Positions 1 through 11,985 of a stretch of DNA of 64,000 bases are shown here, piece after piece. The position numbers and the translations under genes were made by a program. Under the pieces are notes generated by a model. That model saw only the letters and a program-made list of their open reading frames with translations, made no database searches and was not told the origin of the DNA. Every line of letters starts with the position of its first letter. Position 1 is the stretch's first letter. Source of the DNA: Endomychus coccineus (Eukaryota; Arthropoda; Insecta; Coleoptera; Endomychidae); assembly GCA_958510875.1 (NCBI GenBank), contig OY294068.1:192596315-192660314 (forward strand), read 5' to 3'.

Positions 1-123
1 CTATCTGCGCGGAGGATCCCGCCCTTTGTACTATCACAGTTCTACAAATTTTGGATTCTCGATTGATCGAAAACCATCGAAGCCGCGGAGGCCATTCAGT
101 AGATGCAATTTCCCATTCAAAAG
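1..123 (+). CDS. Candidate upstream exon of the ASB gene (partial at window edge)
   Basis: Markedly less AT-rich than what follows, and ends at a donor, AAAAG|GTACAT. Two forward frames are open. The one starting at base 3 (ICAEDPALCTITVLQILDSR and on) ends in phase 1, exactly what the exon at 15600 needs. The joint reads [12 protein letters not shown]. The intron would be 15.5 kb and would contain the last sGC beta-1 exon. The peptide itself is not diagnostic, so linkage rests on phase and position. Other exons may lie to the left of the window. Confidence 0.5.
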
Positions 124-890
124 GTACATATTTTATTTTAACTCACACATCTATCACTATTAACGGAGAAATCATTGTTATGTTTCAGTATGTCAATGCC
201 TTAAGATAAAATCGAAGTAGTCTCAGTAAACTTTCAATACCGTATAAGATTGAAGACTACAACAAAACCATATGTAATTGTGTGAAAAACTTAAGTCACT
301 TGAAAATCATGATACAATCATAGCACTTATGTAACATATGAGTACTGACATTTTGAAAGTGTAATATTTCGTTAACAATTTCGATTTGAAATTTCAAATG
401 CTTTGAAAAAGTGTATTCAGTTTAGGTAAATATGATACGGTGAATATAACTTTGATCAAAGTTGTCAGAGTTGAATAATTCAGTTGAAATAAGAAGAACT
501 GAGAGGATGTCAATAGAATTTAGTTCATGACAAGATTAATCTCTTAAGACTTCATAGGTTGAAGGAGTTTCTAGGTCGTAAAAGCATTGAGTGGATGTTC
601 ACCAATATGCACTCATCAAAGTTTACTAACTATTGCTGAAGGCTTGCGTTATTTAGCGAGTGACTAATTTCCGCCTGTAACCAAACTATTTGCCAAACGA
701 CTTTCTCATTGACAAGCACATCTACATAATATACTGCATTTCATTTCATAAGAATCCGAACGCCTTCCAGGTGCATTGAAATATTTCTTTGAAATTGTCA
801 TCAAAAACACATGTAACAGAGTTTTTCCCATGATATTACAAAAAGTATGTTGAAAAATCTTGGCTTCCGGATGGATTCTGCGTCACATTA
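124..890. other. Non-coding AT-rich stretch
   Basis: Start of the putative ASB intron. I see no coding remnant or clear repeat. Confidence 0.5.
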
Positions 891-896
891 GCTCGA

Positions 897-942
897 CTTG
901 AAGCCGACGTTTCGCCGACCATTACAGGTGGCATATTCAAGT
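897..942 (-). ncRNA. Degenerate hammerhead-like hairpin, second type
   Basis: On the minus strand, a stem-loop GCCACC/GGTCGGC is followed by GAAACGTC, closed by outer arms CTTGAA/TTCAAG. This matches the layout of hammerhead motifs in Penelope-like elements, but the CUGANGA core reads TTGAATA, so activity is unlikely. Confidence 0.4.
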
Positions 943-1639
943 CAGGCTTTAGGCTTGAACTGTTCAAGCCTCACCATTTGGAATATATTGTAACCAACTT
1001 CCGCCCAAATGACTAATTTTGGTGGAAGATTAGTTGTCCCCTAAAGTTACGGTACGGTCATGTACCTTAGCAGACCTGCCTGGGTTTCTTACAAGTAAGA
1101 AGGTCAGAGTTCTTCTAGTTTAGTTTTGTGGTTAGTATTTGAGAGATGCTCTTCCTACAGAAGAATAATGTCTTTGCCTTGAATAAAATGATGACGAACC
1201 TTTGTAGCTATTTATTAACAGAAATAAATCATTAACTATTTACAATATTATATACAATTATCAACAATCAAAATATCTATTCAGAGTTTTCACTGGAAAT
1301 GACAACATTTATAAGACAGTGATATTCGGTCATCCCTATATGATATACGCTATTCGATTATTAAATCCAAATGATTCCGCGAAAGTTTTTTATCAGGCTC
1401 ACTAACAGCTGGTATCTCGATTAGGTCAATATACCCTAACACGATGTAAGAAATGAGAATATCAGATTGTACACGTCTTCCTGAATTCGACTCGGAAATC
1501 TGTTTACTTGAGAGGTGACCAGGCACCCGTGTACTACTGTGTCTCTCCTTATGACAATTTATTACGCCTCGGTTTATCTTTTGGTTTAATAGAAATACGG
1601 AATCAGTGTTCGGAAGAACAAATTACTATTAAATTGTTC

Positions 1640-2060
1640 ACGGGGAATCCCTAACTTGAAATGGAACTCAATCTCTTTACGGAAATTCTTAATTGTTAAC
1701 TAAACTGGTATTCATCATTGCATTCATATGAAACGACTGTCAACACTGAATCGTCTCGTAGAATTTGATTGAAAATTAAAACAAAAATTGATTCTTCACG
1801 GAAAATATTATTAAATCATGAACGGAACAGCTCTTCTCAATATATTCAGGAAAAACAATAGTCAACACTTGACTGTTTTCTAGAATTATTGAAATAAACT
1901 CAGATTCAAATAGTGACGGAAAATAATAATTAATTATGAACAGTACGGCGTTTCCCAATATATTCAGGAAAAACAATCGTCAACACTGGACTGTTTTCTA
2001 GAATTATTGAAATGTAAATTCGGCAATTGAATCTTTACGGAAAAATTATTAGTTAGCAAA
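1640..2060. repeat. Tandem repeat, about 118-bp period, three or more diverged copies
   Basis: The block with CAATATATTCAGGAAAAACA and GTCAACACT..ACTG..TAGAAT recurs at 1838 and 1956, with an older copy near 1730. The minus-strand open frame here is a by-product of the repeat. Confidence 0.7.
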
Positions 2061-2384
2061 GTCGAGAATATACTTACTCTCCATTTATCGGATTACATGG
2101 AAAAAACTCTACTTTCGGTATCTCGGGTTTACTGCTTCAGCTACGGTGGTCTCCTCGCAAGTCATTTTTAGATGGGAGACCGGCCTCCTTTTATACTCTG
2201 AAGTTGACACGTCATGTCATTGAGAATGTCGCCGGAACGCGGACTCGCTTATCAGGAGCTACACTCTGCTGTCGTGTTTTTATACACATAGTGTAACAAA
2301 GTTTGATTCCTTTATTTCGGTAGAGGTGACTTACTTGGGCAATAATATTAATTAGTAACGACGCTTCGTTACAATATCTACTTG

Positions 2385-3030
2385 AACGAATATACCATGT
2401 AGATCAATTAATCATAAAATGGCTCTATTCAAAAGTCTGGTCTATGAGCCAGTAAAATTATAACAATGAAGTAGAGAAACTTCAGCAAATATCGGCGAAC
2501 AATGGCTTTCGATAAATGAGTAAATTTCTAACCAAAAACGGGAAATGGAACGCAGTGAACTAAACAAAATAGAGCCATTACTGCCGAATAATTCAATGAG
2601 ATTCAAAAGTTTCAGTTATCATCCTTAAATAATCAAATGATTTTCATAATTTTTCTCCTACATTTGCAATAAAACTCGTTTATAGATGCAAGAACAAGCT
2701 AAACAGCCGTTTAGGTAATACCTTTGATAAAGTTTTCAATTTTGAATTTGCAAATTGTTGAGTCGTGATCAAAATGCTATGTGGGTCATACTAGAAGGAA
2801 CATTTCAACTTGTTATAGAGAAAATTGCGGATACATAAAGAAGAACAATAGTGGAAAATCAGCATTAGTACCATTTCCCAACAAAACTAATCACTTTCAT
2901 AACACAGTACGCAGCTATAGGTTGTTTGCATTATTAACCCGAAATAATATTTAAACAGGCACATTTTGATTTGTAATTTAGTTTACTCTGATGATAGCTA
3001 CTTGGGAGCTGAAAGATCCCTAGTAGTTTA
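2385..3030 (+). mobile_element. Penelope-like element remnant (RT end, GIY-YIG endonuclease, 3' end)
   Basis: Translated pieces in several frames read NNEVEKLQQISANNGF, then CKNKLNSRLGNTFDKVFNFE, then CYVGHTRRNIS. They match the segment at 59190-59750 on the minus strand. The CYVGHTRR block is the GIY-YIG nuclease signature region of Penelope-like elements. Stops and frameshifts make it a relic. A hammerhead-like motif follows directly at 2981. Confidence 0.75.
2981..3026 (+). ncRNA. Hammerhead-ribozyme-like motif of a Penelope-like element
   Basis: The sequence reads GTTTACT-CTGATGA-T, then an AGCTAC/GGAGCT hairpin with a TTG loop, then GAAA and GATCCCTAGTAG. The core boxes CTGATGA and GAAA are intact and TACT/AGTA can form stem I. 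The cleavage triplet looks mutated. Confidence 0.6.
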
Positions 3031-3763
3031 ATGGTATTTTCAGTGGATAAAGGTGATTATTACGTACTTATTAGTGTAGAAGAAGTGAGTGTTGATTATT
3101 AATTCATTGTACATTTATTTTATTCATGAAAATGGCAACTAAAAAGTCGATGATACCATTTAATTGTATTAACATTCGAGTTTCATTCAATTCGATAAGA
3201 CAATTAGAAATCGGTAAAAATTCACTTCCTACATTTGTTTACCTACATATTATACCGATGAAGCGTGTCGACAGAAGTTAATAAACTATATTCAAAGTAC
3301 GTGATGATGATCCGTTAATTAGTTATCAAGTTTTATGTCAGCATTCCTTGTTCCTGTTAAAGGAATTTGTAAGATAACCCGAAAATCGGTGTAAACATTA
3401 AAAAGGCAGATATAGACACGGGAAATGATTGATATGACTTCAGATTTGATTTAAATCTTAGACCCGATTTTGTCCTTGATATATTAGAAAATTTGCACAT
3501 AATTTCACATGCTGGATAATTGATTTTCGATCCCTTCAATCTATACATCAACTTCCACCCTGTGTAACAGTGTGATAACAATTTTTAGTTATTCGGATAT
3601 AAGGATAATTTGCTGTTCAATAAGATGATGAATAAGAAGATTCCATGTAGATTTTAACCCATAGTTCTCTTGTACATCGATGACCATGATCGAAATTCCA
3701 CAAAATGTATCTTTGTTTATTCTATGTTGGAATCATTATTAACAATAGTAATTACATTATGTA

Positions 3764-4801
3764 CAGGATGTCTCAAATTGGTTGTCCGAATGACGTATCT
3801 CCGTTAATATTCGAGATGGACTTTTCGTTTTTTGCCCATTTTGACAATGCCTTTTTACTTCGCTTAATATCGAAGATATAACCAAACTGTGAACATTATA
3901 TTGGGACTGTTTTACAGAGAATCCATTGGCGTAGTCAGATTCTTTTTCTATCCCCATTTTTGAGGTATAACCCAAACAAATATTTTTTTAATGCAAATCA
4001 TACTTTGACCTCTTTGAAAAGAAGATGTTTTTCTGATTTTAACGATATATAACATGACAGGTTTGAAATAAGTTATAGCATGAGAAAAAAATAGAATGTT
4101 CGATAGGTTATCTTATTCTATTTTGACTTCTCAATGAAGTTCTCTAGAAATGAAAAACTGTAACAAATTTGAACATATATCCACAAAACCTTCACTCAAC
4201 AAATAATAACAATAGAAATAATATTATTCTTATAGACCTATATTAAATATTAAAATATCGTAAGCAAACTAACGGACATATTCAAATTGGCTTCCAGCCC
4301 ATAGTTCTCAAGGTCGCCGTATGTCGTACATTACGTTGAATATATTAATGTTCGGAATTTTATCTTGAAACAGTTTAGAATCTTTCTTTTAGTTCAACTA
4401 CTGTTCTGCTGGGATTTACATATATTTTATCTTTCACATATCTTCAGAAAAAAATATCCAAAGGCGTTAGGTCCGGTGATCATGGTGGCCACAAACATGG
4501 TCCACTGGTACCTACCCACTTGTTCGTAAAGTATGTGAGTCATTGCCAACTATGATTTGCATAAAAAAATATAAGTTGGGTCACGAATGAGAATAGAAAA
4601 AAGTATCTGACTACGCCAATGGATTCTTTGTAAAAAGTTACAACATTGTTTTTCTACAGTCTGACAATATCTTTGACATTAAGCGTAATAATAAACTTCA
4701 ATTTGTCTCAAAAAAAGGGGATGCGGAAGCGTGGTTCGATTTTTTCTATCTCGAATATTAACGGAGATAGCCCATTGGGACAACCAATTTGGGGCACCCT
4801 A
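3764..4801 (-). mobile_element. Tc1/mariner-superfamily element with about 240-bp inverted repeats
   Basis: The two ends are inverted copies: CAAATTGGTTGTCC and TATCTCCGTTAATATTCGAG occur at 3774-3816 and, inverted, at 4745-4794. Homology continues through GAATCCATTGGCGTAGTCAG to ATGCAAATCATA, about 240 bp per arm. TA dinucleotides flank the element at 3762-3763 and 4802-4803, the usual target duplication of this superfamily. Between the arms a minus-strand transposase tail remains (about 4500 down to 4260), with SPDLTPLDIFF, KDKIYVNPSRTVVELKERF and several stops. At 1038 bp it is too short for a full transposase and is a dead deletion derivative. Confidence 0.8.
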
Positions 4802-4809
4802 TACACTTC

Positions 4810-6330
4810 CACTGACACATTACAATAATAATAGATAATAAGTATCGCCTAGAGCCAAAGATGCAGCTTATGCCTTGTTGGAAAGTCTCGTTGCATACTT
4901 TACTATTATCAATAGGTTTAGTAGTGATTTTAATCGAGCGTTGCCGTGGGCACCCAGCCACCTTGATGGCAAGGTGAACCGCCTCATTTCATATACACTC
5001 CACTTGTCATTTGACTAGCTTGGGTTTCTTTGCAAAGTGTATACCGGTCCAGTCCGTTAACCATTAGCCTGGTCGAGCCGCACACTTTCAAATATAACGA
5101 ACATCAGTTGTATACTAAAATATTTATGGAGTTAATAATTTACTCTGTCATACATCTTACATACTTGATTGCTTTGTCTGAAGTAATAAATTTTATACAT
5201 CGCTTGCTTCGTGTCTAAAATTTCAAATTGTAGATACTATTTATGACGACAATTTTTATGGTATTATTGTTCCTACTAGCATTGGTGATGTATTTCAATA
5301 ACCACATCTTCCTTTAAAAACATGTTATTTTGTTAACATCCTTAGATGTATCTTTTGGAGTCAAAAATAACTCAAATTAACTGACCTCTAGTTCATACTA
5401 ACTTCCCTCACCCTTCATTTGTTCCGTTTTGTGACACTTCTGTGTTACGATTAAATGTGTGATTGTGATTTACATGAAGTTTGCCCACTATACATGATAA
5501 CACACATAGGAAAATTTATTTATTGCGAATGATCAGAAGCAGCTCTAGACTTGGGAAGATGCCCTCAAGATATCCAATCTTAAAAAGATAACAAAATAAC
5601 TGCCTTCTCTTGGCAATGATTCAATTCATGCTTGAAAGTTTCTATCCTACTGTTTTCAAAGTCGCAACTGTCATAAACTTTAGATATGCCGAAAATTTCG
5701 CCAGGGAATTCTTCATGTATATGCAAAACCAATGGTGGAAGCCCTTACACTATGGTTATTGTGAAACTTCATATGTAAAGTCGAATAATTGCCAAAAGAA
5801 GGCGGTTGTTCTTATCTTATAATGTTGACTATCATGTTGGTATTGCCCCATTGACATATGGTTTGCCTCCTCAACTTTGCCGTTCACTATCAAGTTTTCT
5901 ATCAGATACATCACTTCATGTGGTGATCTATGGAGTATCTTCCAATACTATGGCTTGAACGCTGGTGTGCTACAGAGTAATGATGTAAGCCACATATTGC
6001 TTACATTACATTATGCCTGAATTTTGGGACAATCGTGAACGTTTTGTTTTCAAGGCAAACAAGCATCTAATCTGTCTACATTATAGTTTCCAAATTACAG
6101 GCTGATAAAATGAATCAGGAAAATGAAATTGAACCTGCATGGAGTGCAAGGTATTAAATTTAAGAGGCTAATTCAACGATTAGTTGAATTTTGGCAATCA
6201 TAACGGATTATGAAGCAAATATTCTCATTAATCAATGAAATAATTGTTACTATTATGGGTGGCTAAACTATAAAAGGTTATGGACCAAAATAGATCAATA
6301 CCTCATAAGGAAACATGAAGTAATGAACCT
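4810..6330. other. Unassigned intergenic or intronic DNA
   Basis: No coding homology recognised. GTGGAAGCC(C/G)TTAC near 5737 recurs near 13925 and 41702, so part of this is a dispersed repeat. Confidence 0.4.
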
Positions 6331-6351
6331 ACATATTGTACATCCCTAGGT

Positions 6352-6760
6352 TCGAGAGAACTACATAGTCCGGATAACTCCGGGAGTAGATTCAGCAACA
6401 TTTAACACTGAACACGAGCAGGCAGGGGGAGAATGGCCCAAATGGTTCAAAAGACCGTCCCCTCTCCAATTAAGGCATTGGTATCTGCCGGCAGTGGTTG
6501 AAAGCCGCATGTTGGCTAGCGGGTGTTGGAGAGTATTACATTCCTCCACTTTCGACGGGTGAGCTGCGTTTCAGCTTGGACACTGACCATGCATAGGCAG
6601 TAGGGGCTTGGGAGGGGTCCCACTCCTACCAGTGGGGTTCGGGGAATTCCCTCCCCGGACATACTGGCAGGTGTGATTCGTCCTACCGCGCTGATTCGGC
6701 GTGATCCCAGTCCCTCACCCACGGGGGTCTTGCGGGAGAGTCCTAGGGATAGTTACAGCC
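6352..6760 (-). mobile_element. GC-rich 409-bp insertion with 15-bp direct repeats, LINE-like
   Basis: TGTACATCCCTAGGT occurs at 6337-6351 and 6761-6775, flanking the GC-rich block exactly like a target-site duplication. The minus strand reads LTRRKWRNVILSNTR, then MRLSTTAGRYQCL in another frame, resembling the N-terminal region of R1/LOA-like LINE proteins. There is no A-rich tail. The family is uncertain. Confidence 0.55.
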
Positions 6761-7379
6761 TGTACATCCCTAGGTCATCAAAAGATTTGTTCCAAATTCG
6801 CTTCGAAATTGATAGTGACTTTTGAATTGCAATGCTTAGAGTAAAAAAAAAGATTGTTGTTTGCGATACGACAAACCAAGACACATGGTGACAACCAGCA
6901 AAACGTTTTTATCCGATAAGCATCTCAAGGATTTAGCAGCATTATACTCACCTTTCTTTCATTGACAGCACGTTCCGATTTAATGAGGAAACGCTCTTTA
7001 TTGATAACAATAAAATAACAATAAATAATTATAATACATTTATAGTTCATATAACTGTAAACAATAACAACTATTATTAAACTGATTTAAAATATGGTAT
7101 GACATAATTAATATTAACCGTGGAACACGCCGTTGACATGTAAAAATGCGTTATTTTAAGCTCTATTACAGTTGTTTTCAATGCAGTCGCACGAGATATC
7201 CATTACGATGTAAAGTAACGGATACCAACTATAGAATGATAAACATTTCACATACCTCCATTAATTCGTTATATGATGTCTTCTACACTGGGATACCTGT
7301 AATGTAAACCAAGATTGGTGGTCTATAATCAATGCGGGTCTATTATTCCACCTTAATATTCAGTTAATTATCATTATTG

Positions 7380-7640
7380 ATTAGTGAAAATAGGGATATA
7401 GACGTGATTAAACAAAATTAAATACTAATAAGTACGAAATAATCAACCTCATCCACTAAAATTACTATTGAGCTACCAAGTAGCCATAAACAGACTGATC
7501 TAAATCAGAAAAACAAATGTATCTGTATAAGTATCATTTTTTGAGTGATGACGTGACCTGTATTCAAAATATGTTCTGCTAATTCTGATTTTTCGCTATT
7601 ATTGTTTCCTATACGGGCAGAATATTCTTAACTCGCATAG
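7380..7640 (-). mobile_element. Penelope-like element 3' fragment
   Basis: The minus strand encodes NNNSEKSELAEHILNTGHVI, homologous to the LNTGHTISQES block of the 56-kb array. It is followed by the same 3' region with a ruined hammerhead near 7465-7500 (GAGCTACCAAGTAGCC kept, core lost). Confidence 0.7.
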
Positions 7641-7659
7641 CATTTTCTTGATAAACATG

Positions 7660-8700
7660 AAATAATTGCTAACAAGCAATTTGGATTTCAAAAGGGCATT
7701 GGAACTGAAGAACCAATCCAAAAAATAATATCCTATATTTAATAAGACCATAGCGGTATTCCTAGACTTACAGAAGACCTTCGACACTGTTTCTCATGAT
7801 GAATCACTGACAAAATTGAACGAGATTGGCGTGAGGGGTATTAAATCTTTTTAAATCTTATCTCTATGATAGAAATCAGCAATTGCAAAGATTGGCGATG
7901 CCATTAGTAATATTAAAACAATAAAGATGAGTATATCCCAAAGCACAATTATAGGTTCAAAGCTATTTATGATATTTATTAATAAATTGTTGAATTGTGT
8001 CCAACATTCCATAATTCTTCCATTTGCAGATGATGCGGTCTTAATATGCTCTGCAAGGTTTTGGGATCAACTACGGCAAATATCGCAAGAAGCTATTACT
8101 ATTATAAAGTTTCGGTTAGATATAAACCTATTGAGGCAAAATGTTTCTACAACTAAATACATTGTGTTTTCACCAGTCAATACTGATCTTTCCGAATAAC
8201 TTTGAACCTCTAATTTTGAATGATACCAGTGATATTGTACAAAATACCTCTAGTTAACTAATGGTGATTATTTAGACAAAAAATCAGAAGATTGATATAG
8301 AAATCGTATGTACTACGAAATATTCCAAACGACAAGATTCTTTTGATGACTTACAACAGTTTGGTTGCATCCTTAGTTAGATATGAGATAAGCATTTCAA
8401 GCTCAGCTTATTATAAACAACTACAAATAACACAAAACTATATATTGAGAGTAATTTTTTGAAAACAGAGCAGAACAAGTGCGGAACCTCTTTTTATTGA
8501 AAATAATATATTAAACATGAAAGGTCTGTGTACATGCTGTCAGCAATGAAATACATTCATAACAGTATCTATTTTTCCAAGATAAATCAGTGTTACGAAA
8601 CTAGAGCAAATTTTAATGATCTGTTAACATATGAAAATTTTGGTAAAACTGTTAAAATAGTTAAAAATATAATGGAGTGAAATTATATGATATGTTGGCG
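7660..8700 (+). mobile_element. LINE reverse transcriptase remnant
   Basis: Frames in order: QFGFQKG, then AVFLDLQKTFDTVSHDESL, then LPFADDAVLICSARFWDQL with the FADD catalytic motif, then YNSLVASLVRYEISISSS and LQITQNYILRVIF. This is the palm and thumb of a Jockey/CR1-type reverse transcriptase, 5' truncated, with stops and frameshifts. Confidence 0.85.
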
Positions 8701-9019
8701 TTACAAATGAAATTGTTGCCAAAATATGAATTAAAATTTCACGTAGAAAAAATTTATCATTGAAAATTACAACACTATCCCTCTTAATAGCATGAGAAAA
8801 AAAGAAGATATCAGTGTCATTATTATTGTTATTTTTAATTGGATTTCATTGTAATGATGAATCAGTGGATCTTTAATAGCTTTTGAACTGAGCAGATGTT
8901 AGGCAACATTTCAGTTTTAACATTTCCAACGACATCTATATGAATAGGATTTTAGTCATGGTCAACTTAGTTTGAAGATTTTTGTAAACTTAGAAAAAAC
9001 TTGAATTTCTTGATAAAAC

Positions 9020-10020
9020 ATTATTTCTTGCGTGAAAAAAACATTACGCAAACCAAAGCATTTCCTGTTAAACATTATGGCAACTCCTCACCATCGATTG
9101 GAATCGATTCACAGGTGGTTTACTGATTTTGGTTGTGATAGTATGACAATAAAGGACGTCGAACGTTCTGGTCGTTCAATTGAGGTTTTACAACACCAGG
9201 AATCGTCGATAAAATACATCGTATGATATCGGACGATTGGCGAGGTGCATGAGATTGCTGAGGTTACGGAACATGTTGCATGCATTTTTGAATATGAGAA
9301 AGCTATCTGCCAGATGGGTCTCGCATATGCTCTCTGTTGGCAACAATCATCATCATGTGATAACTTTAAAGGCGGTGTTTGGCGATATTCAAGCACTATA
9401 AGAAGGACTTTTTGAACCGTTTCGTAACCGTGTACAAAACACGGATCCATCACAATACATCAGAGACCAAAGAACAGTCGAAACAGTGAACTTGTCCTGG
9501 CGAATCGAAGTTAAAAAAAACCAAAGTGGGGTTATCTGCAACAAAGTCATGGCGACAGTTTTTTGGGATGCACACTGTATCGTCCATATCGATTACTTCG
9601 GAAAGGGCAAAACGATCACCGGCGTCTATTATGCGAAGCTGTTTGATCGAATCGACGCCGATTTGAAGCGAAAGCGGCCACATTTGGCAATGAAAAAAGT
9701 GCACTTTCACCAGGAGAACGCACAGGGGTACAGGTTTGCAGTCGCGATGGTAGAATTGCATGAATTGCGGTACGAAGCGGTTCGTCATCCACCGTATTCT
9801 CCAGATTTGGCTCCCTGCGATTTTTATTTATTACCAACTTGAAGCTCTGTGGGAAGAGATTTGGTTCCAACGATGAGATCGTCGCCCATTGGGAAGGAAT
9901 CAAAAATATAATAATTATATTGAGAAATAAAATAAGTTTTGACCAATTAAACCATTTCTTGTTTCTATTCACCTTGCTCTCATATACCCACATCAGTTGT
10001 GAACTCTTTCAGTGTATTTA
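9020..10020 (+). mobile_element. Mariner transposon remnant, inactive transposase
   Basis: Plus-strand pieces: IHRWFTDF, then KDVERSGRSIEV, then ATVFWDAHCIVHIDYFGKGK, KRPHLAMKKVHFHQENAQ, and PPYSPDLAPCDFYLLP. This is a mariner DD34D transposase. The first catalytic Asp (FVTVDETW in the family) reads VTVYKTR, the second (HQDNA) reads HQENA, and only the third Asp remains. There is a stop before KLCGKRFGSNDEIV. Inactive. Confidence 0.9.
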
Positions 10021-10544
10021 AAATATTCAATTAACAGTTATGATAGCGTAACGTTTCAAATTAGCTCACTGTTGAGAAATTATACATGCGGAATTTTACG
10101 GAACTCTGACCGCTTCTGACCGGGTCATAGAAATTTCCATAATTGGATGCAAGGTGACTCGCTTGAACCTTGATCTATGCGTGATGCGTTCTCGTCGTGA
10201 ATGCTTTTTATTCTAAGAAGAATTCAGAGACCTATAAGAATATTTCCAGCCGCTATTGGGTGATCCGTTCGAAATCACTAGTTTAGTTCTATTTCCGCTT
10301 CTGTGATTGAAAGAAGTTCAGCTTGATCAACCCTGAATTGAGGGGGGATATGTGGGCTGTAGCCCCAGGCTCGTTATTCGAAGGGGCCCTCGAGTAAGTG
10401 TGTGGAGTATGAAAAATTGAGGCCCTAATTTCACTCAATCCGGCGTTAATCCTGAACTGATATTCTCATAGATAACTTCTTGAGTGCATAAGTAAATTGG
10501 GCATAATTTTTTAAATTAATATATTTTGGAAGAGTTAACAATGT

Positions 10545-10800
10545 TCACAAAGTAATATATAATCACCCCCAATCCACTAAACATACTTTTGAAGTAGTTA
10601 CTGAGAGCCGTTTAGCTACAAAGTAGCTATCATCAGAGTAAACTAAACTAGAAAACAAAATGTGCCTGTTTTAATATCATTTAGAGATTTATCTCCAGCT
10701 ATCCTATTCGTATTATCAACCCTAAATAGTATTTCAACAGGCATATTTTATTTCATAATTTAATTTACTCTAATAAAGGGTACTTCGTAATGAAAACGTC
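10545..10800. mobile_element. Two Penelope 3' ends in inverted arrangement
   Basis: 10545-10690 matches the minus-oriented Penelope 3' region (AATCACCC..AATCCACTAA through CATCATCAGAGTAAACTAAA to TGCCTG). 10700-10790 matches the same region in plus orientation (AACAGGCATATTTTATTTCA, then AATTTACTCTAATAAAGGGT). Confidence 0.65.
10597..10644 (-). ncRNA. Degenerate hammerhead-like motif
   Basis: The minus strand reads TTTACT-CTGATGA-T-AGCTAC-TTT-GTAGCT-AAAC-GGCTCTCAGTA. Stem II is perfect, but the GAAA box has lost its G. Confidence 0.5.
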
Positions 10801-11877
10801 ATTTCTTATTTATTAGAGTCTTTTTTGAATTGAAATTGATGGTTAATGAAGCATGTTTTCATGAGTAACTTATTTGATGAAATAAAGGATTGAAAAAGAT
10901 CTTGATGAAAGCAGAAACTAATCTGATTGAAACATCAATGAGTGTATAATGAAAAATACATCAATAATTGATGTTAAAAAAACAAAGCCACATTAGTAGA
11001 AAACAGTCAATGACGGTTGATCGAAAACTGAAACCGAAAAATGGAACTGATACCAGCAAAGTTTATACCAAGGTGCTCCGAAGAAGTGTTTTTTTCATTT
11101 TATTGCATCTGCCGGTAACATTAGAACAAATAAAATTCCACATGAATGGCCCTTTGGTTGAGCAACTTTCTCCTGATGCTTCCATAATGAGCATATGAGT
11201 AAGGCGAAACAGCTGTCTGAGACTATAGGACCTTCTTCAACCTGATGAACCGAAACTTTGTCTATTGACTGCTAACACGTAATGTGTTGGTATTATTTCA
11301 ATATGCAACATTTACCTTACTTAACCAAAACGATATCCCCATAATAGACATTCTTACTTTGGACATACTGTATATTAATAAGTCTAAAGTTTTTACTCAA
11401 ACGGGATTATTTTCAATATTACTTAGATTCTTCGTCTTAGTTATTATATTCGTGATTGTATGTATGTTTTTGGAGAGTTTGATTATGATTTTTTTAAATC
11501 CATTTCTGGAAGACTTGGTGAAGGAGCTTCATGATTTTATCATGACGACTTCCAATATAATTGATAATGATTCTTTCAGTATTTTACAATTAAAGTAATA
11601 TTTCATTTAATATCATATTTGTAAGATTAAATTTTTAAATTTGAATTTGTCCAGATATTTTATCATGCCATACTAAGGATATCATTAATTATCAGTAAAA
11701 TTGAATTCTCAAGAAAAGAACTCATTGATTTTACTACAAACAAGTACCATATTTTGTTTCATAATACGCTCCATTTATTTTCTAAAACTGGAAAATTTCC
11801 TATACTATGCAACTAGTTCAATAATGATAATTATACGATTCCAAAGCAAATATAAAATCGAATGTAGTCTAATTGCT

Positions 11878-11883
11878 TTTATT
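11878..11883 (-). promoter_or_regulatory. Candidate polyadenylation signal of sGC beta-1
   Basis: AATAAA on the minus strand, about 105 bp past the stop codon. The AT-rich context makes chance occurrence possible. Confidence 0.45.
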
Positions 11884-11985
11884 AAAATGGTGACTGTATC
11901 TCCAAATTTGTAATTATCTATCCCGACCTGGATTAAATAAGATATGCACGATGTACTGTTCTATCCATGAAATCTTAATTCTTCT

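Noticed and set aside
1..123. Alternative reading frame starting at base 2
   Set aside because: Also open, but it ends in phase 2 and does not fit the exon at 15600, whereas the base-3 frame does.
9616..9993. 125-codon minus-strand ORF
   Set aside because: Antisense shadow of the plus-strand mariner transposase remnant.
11284..11598. 104-codon hydrophobic plus-strand ORF near the sGC 3' end
   Set aside because: Composition follows the AT-rich background, no domain or splice logic; probably chance.
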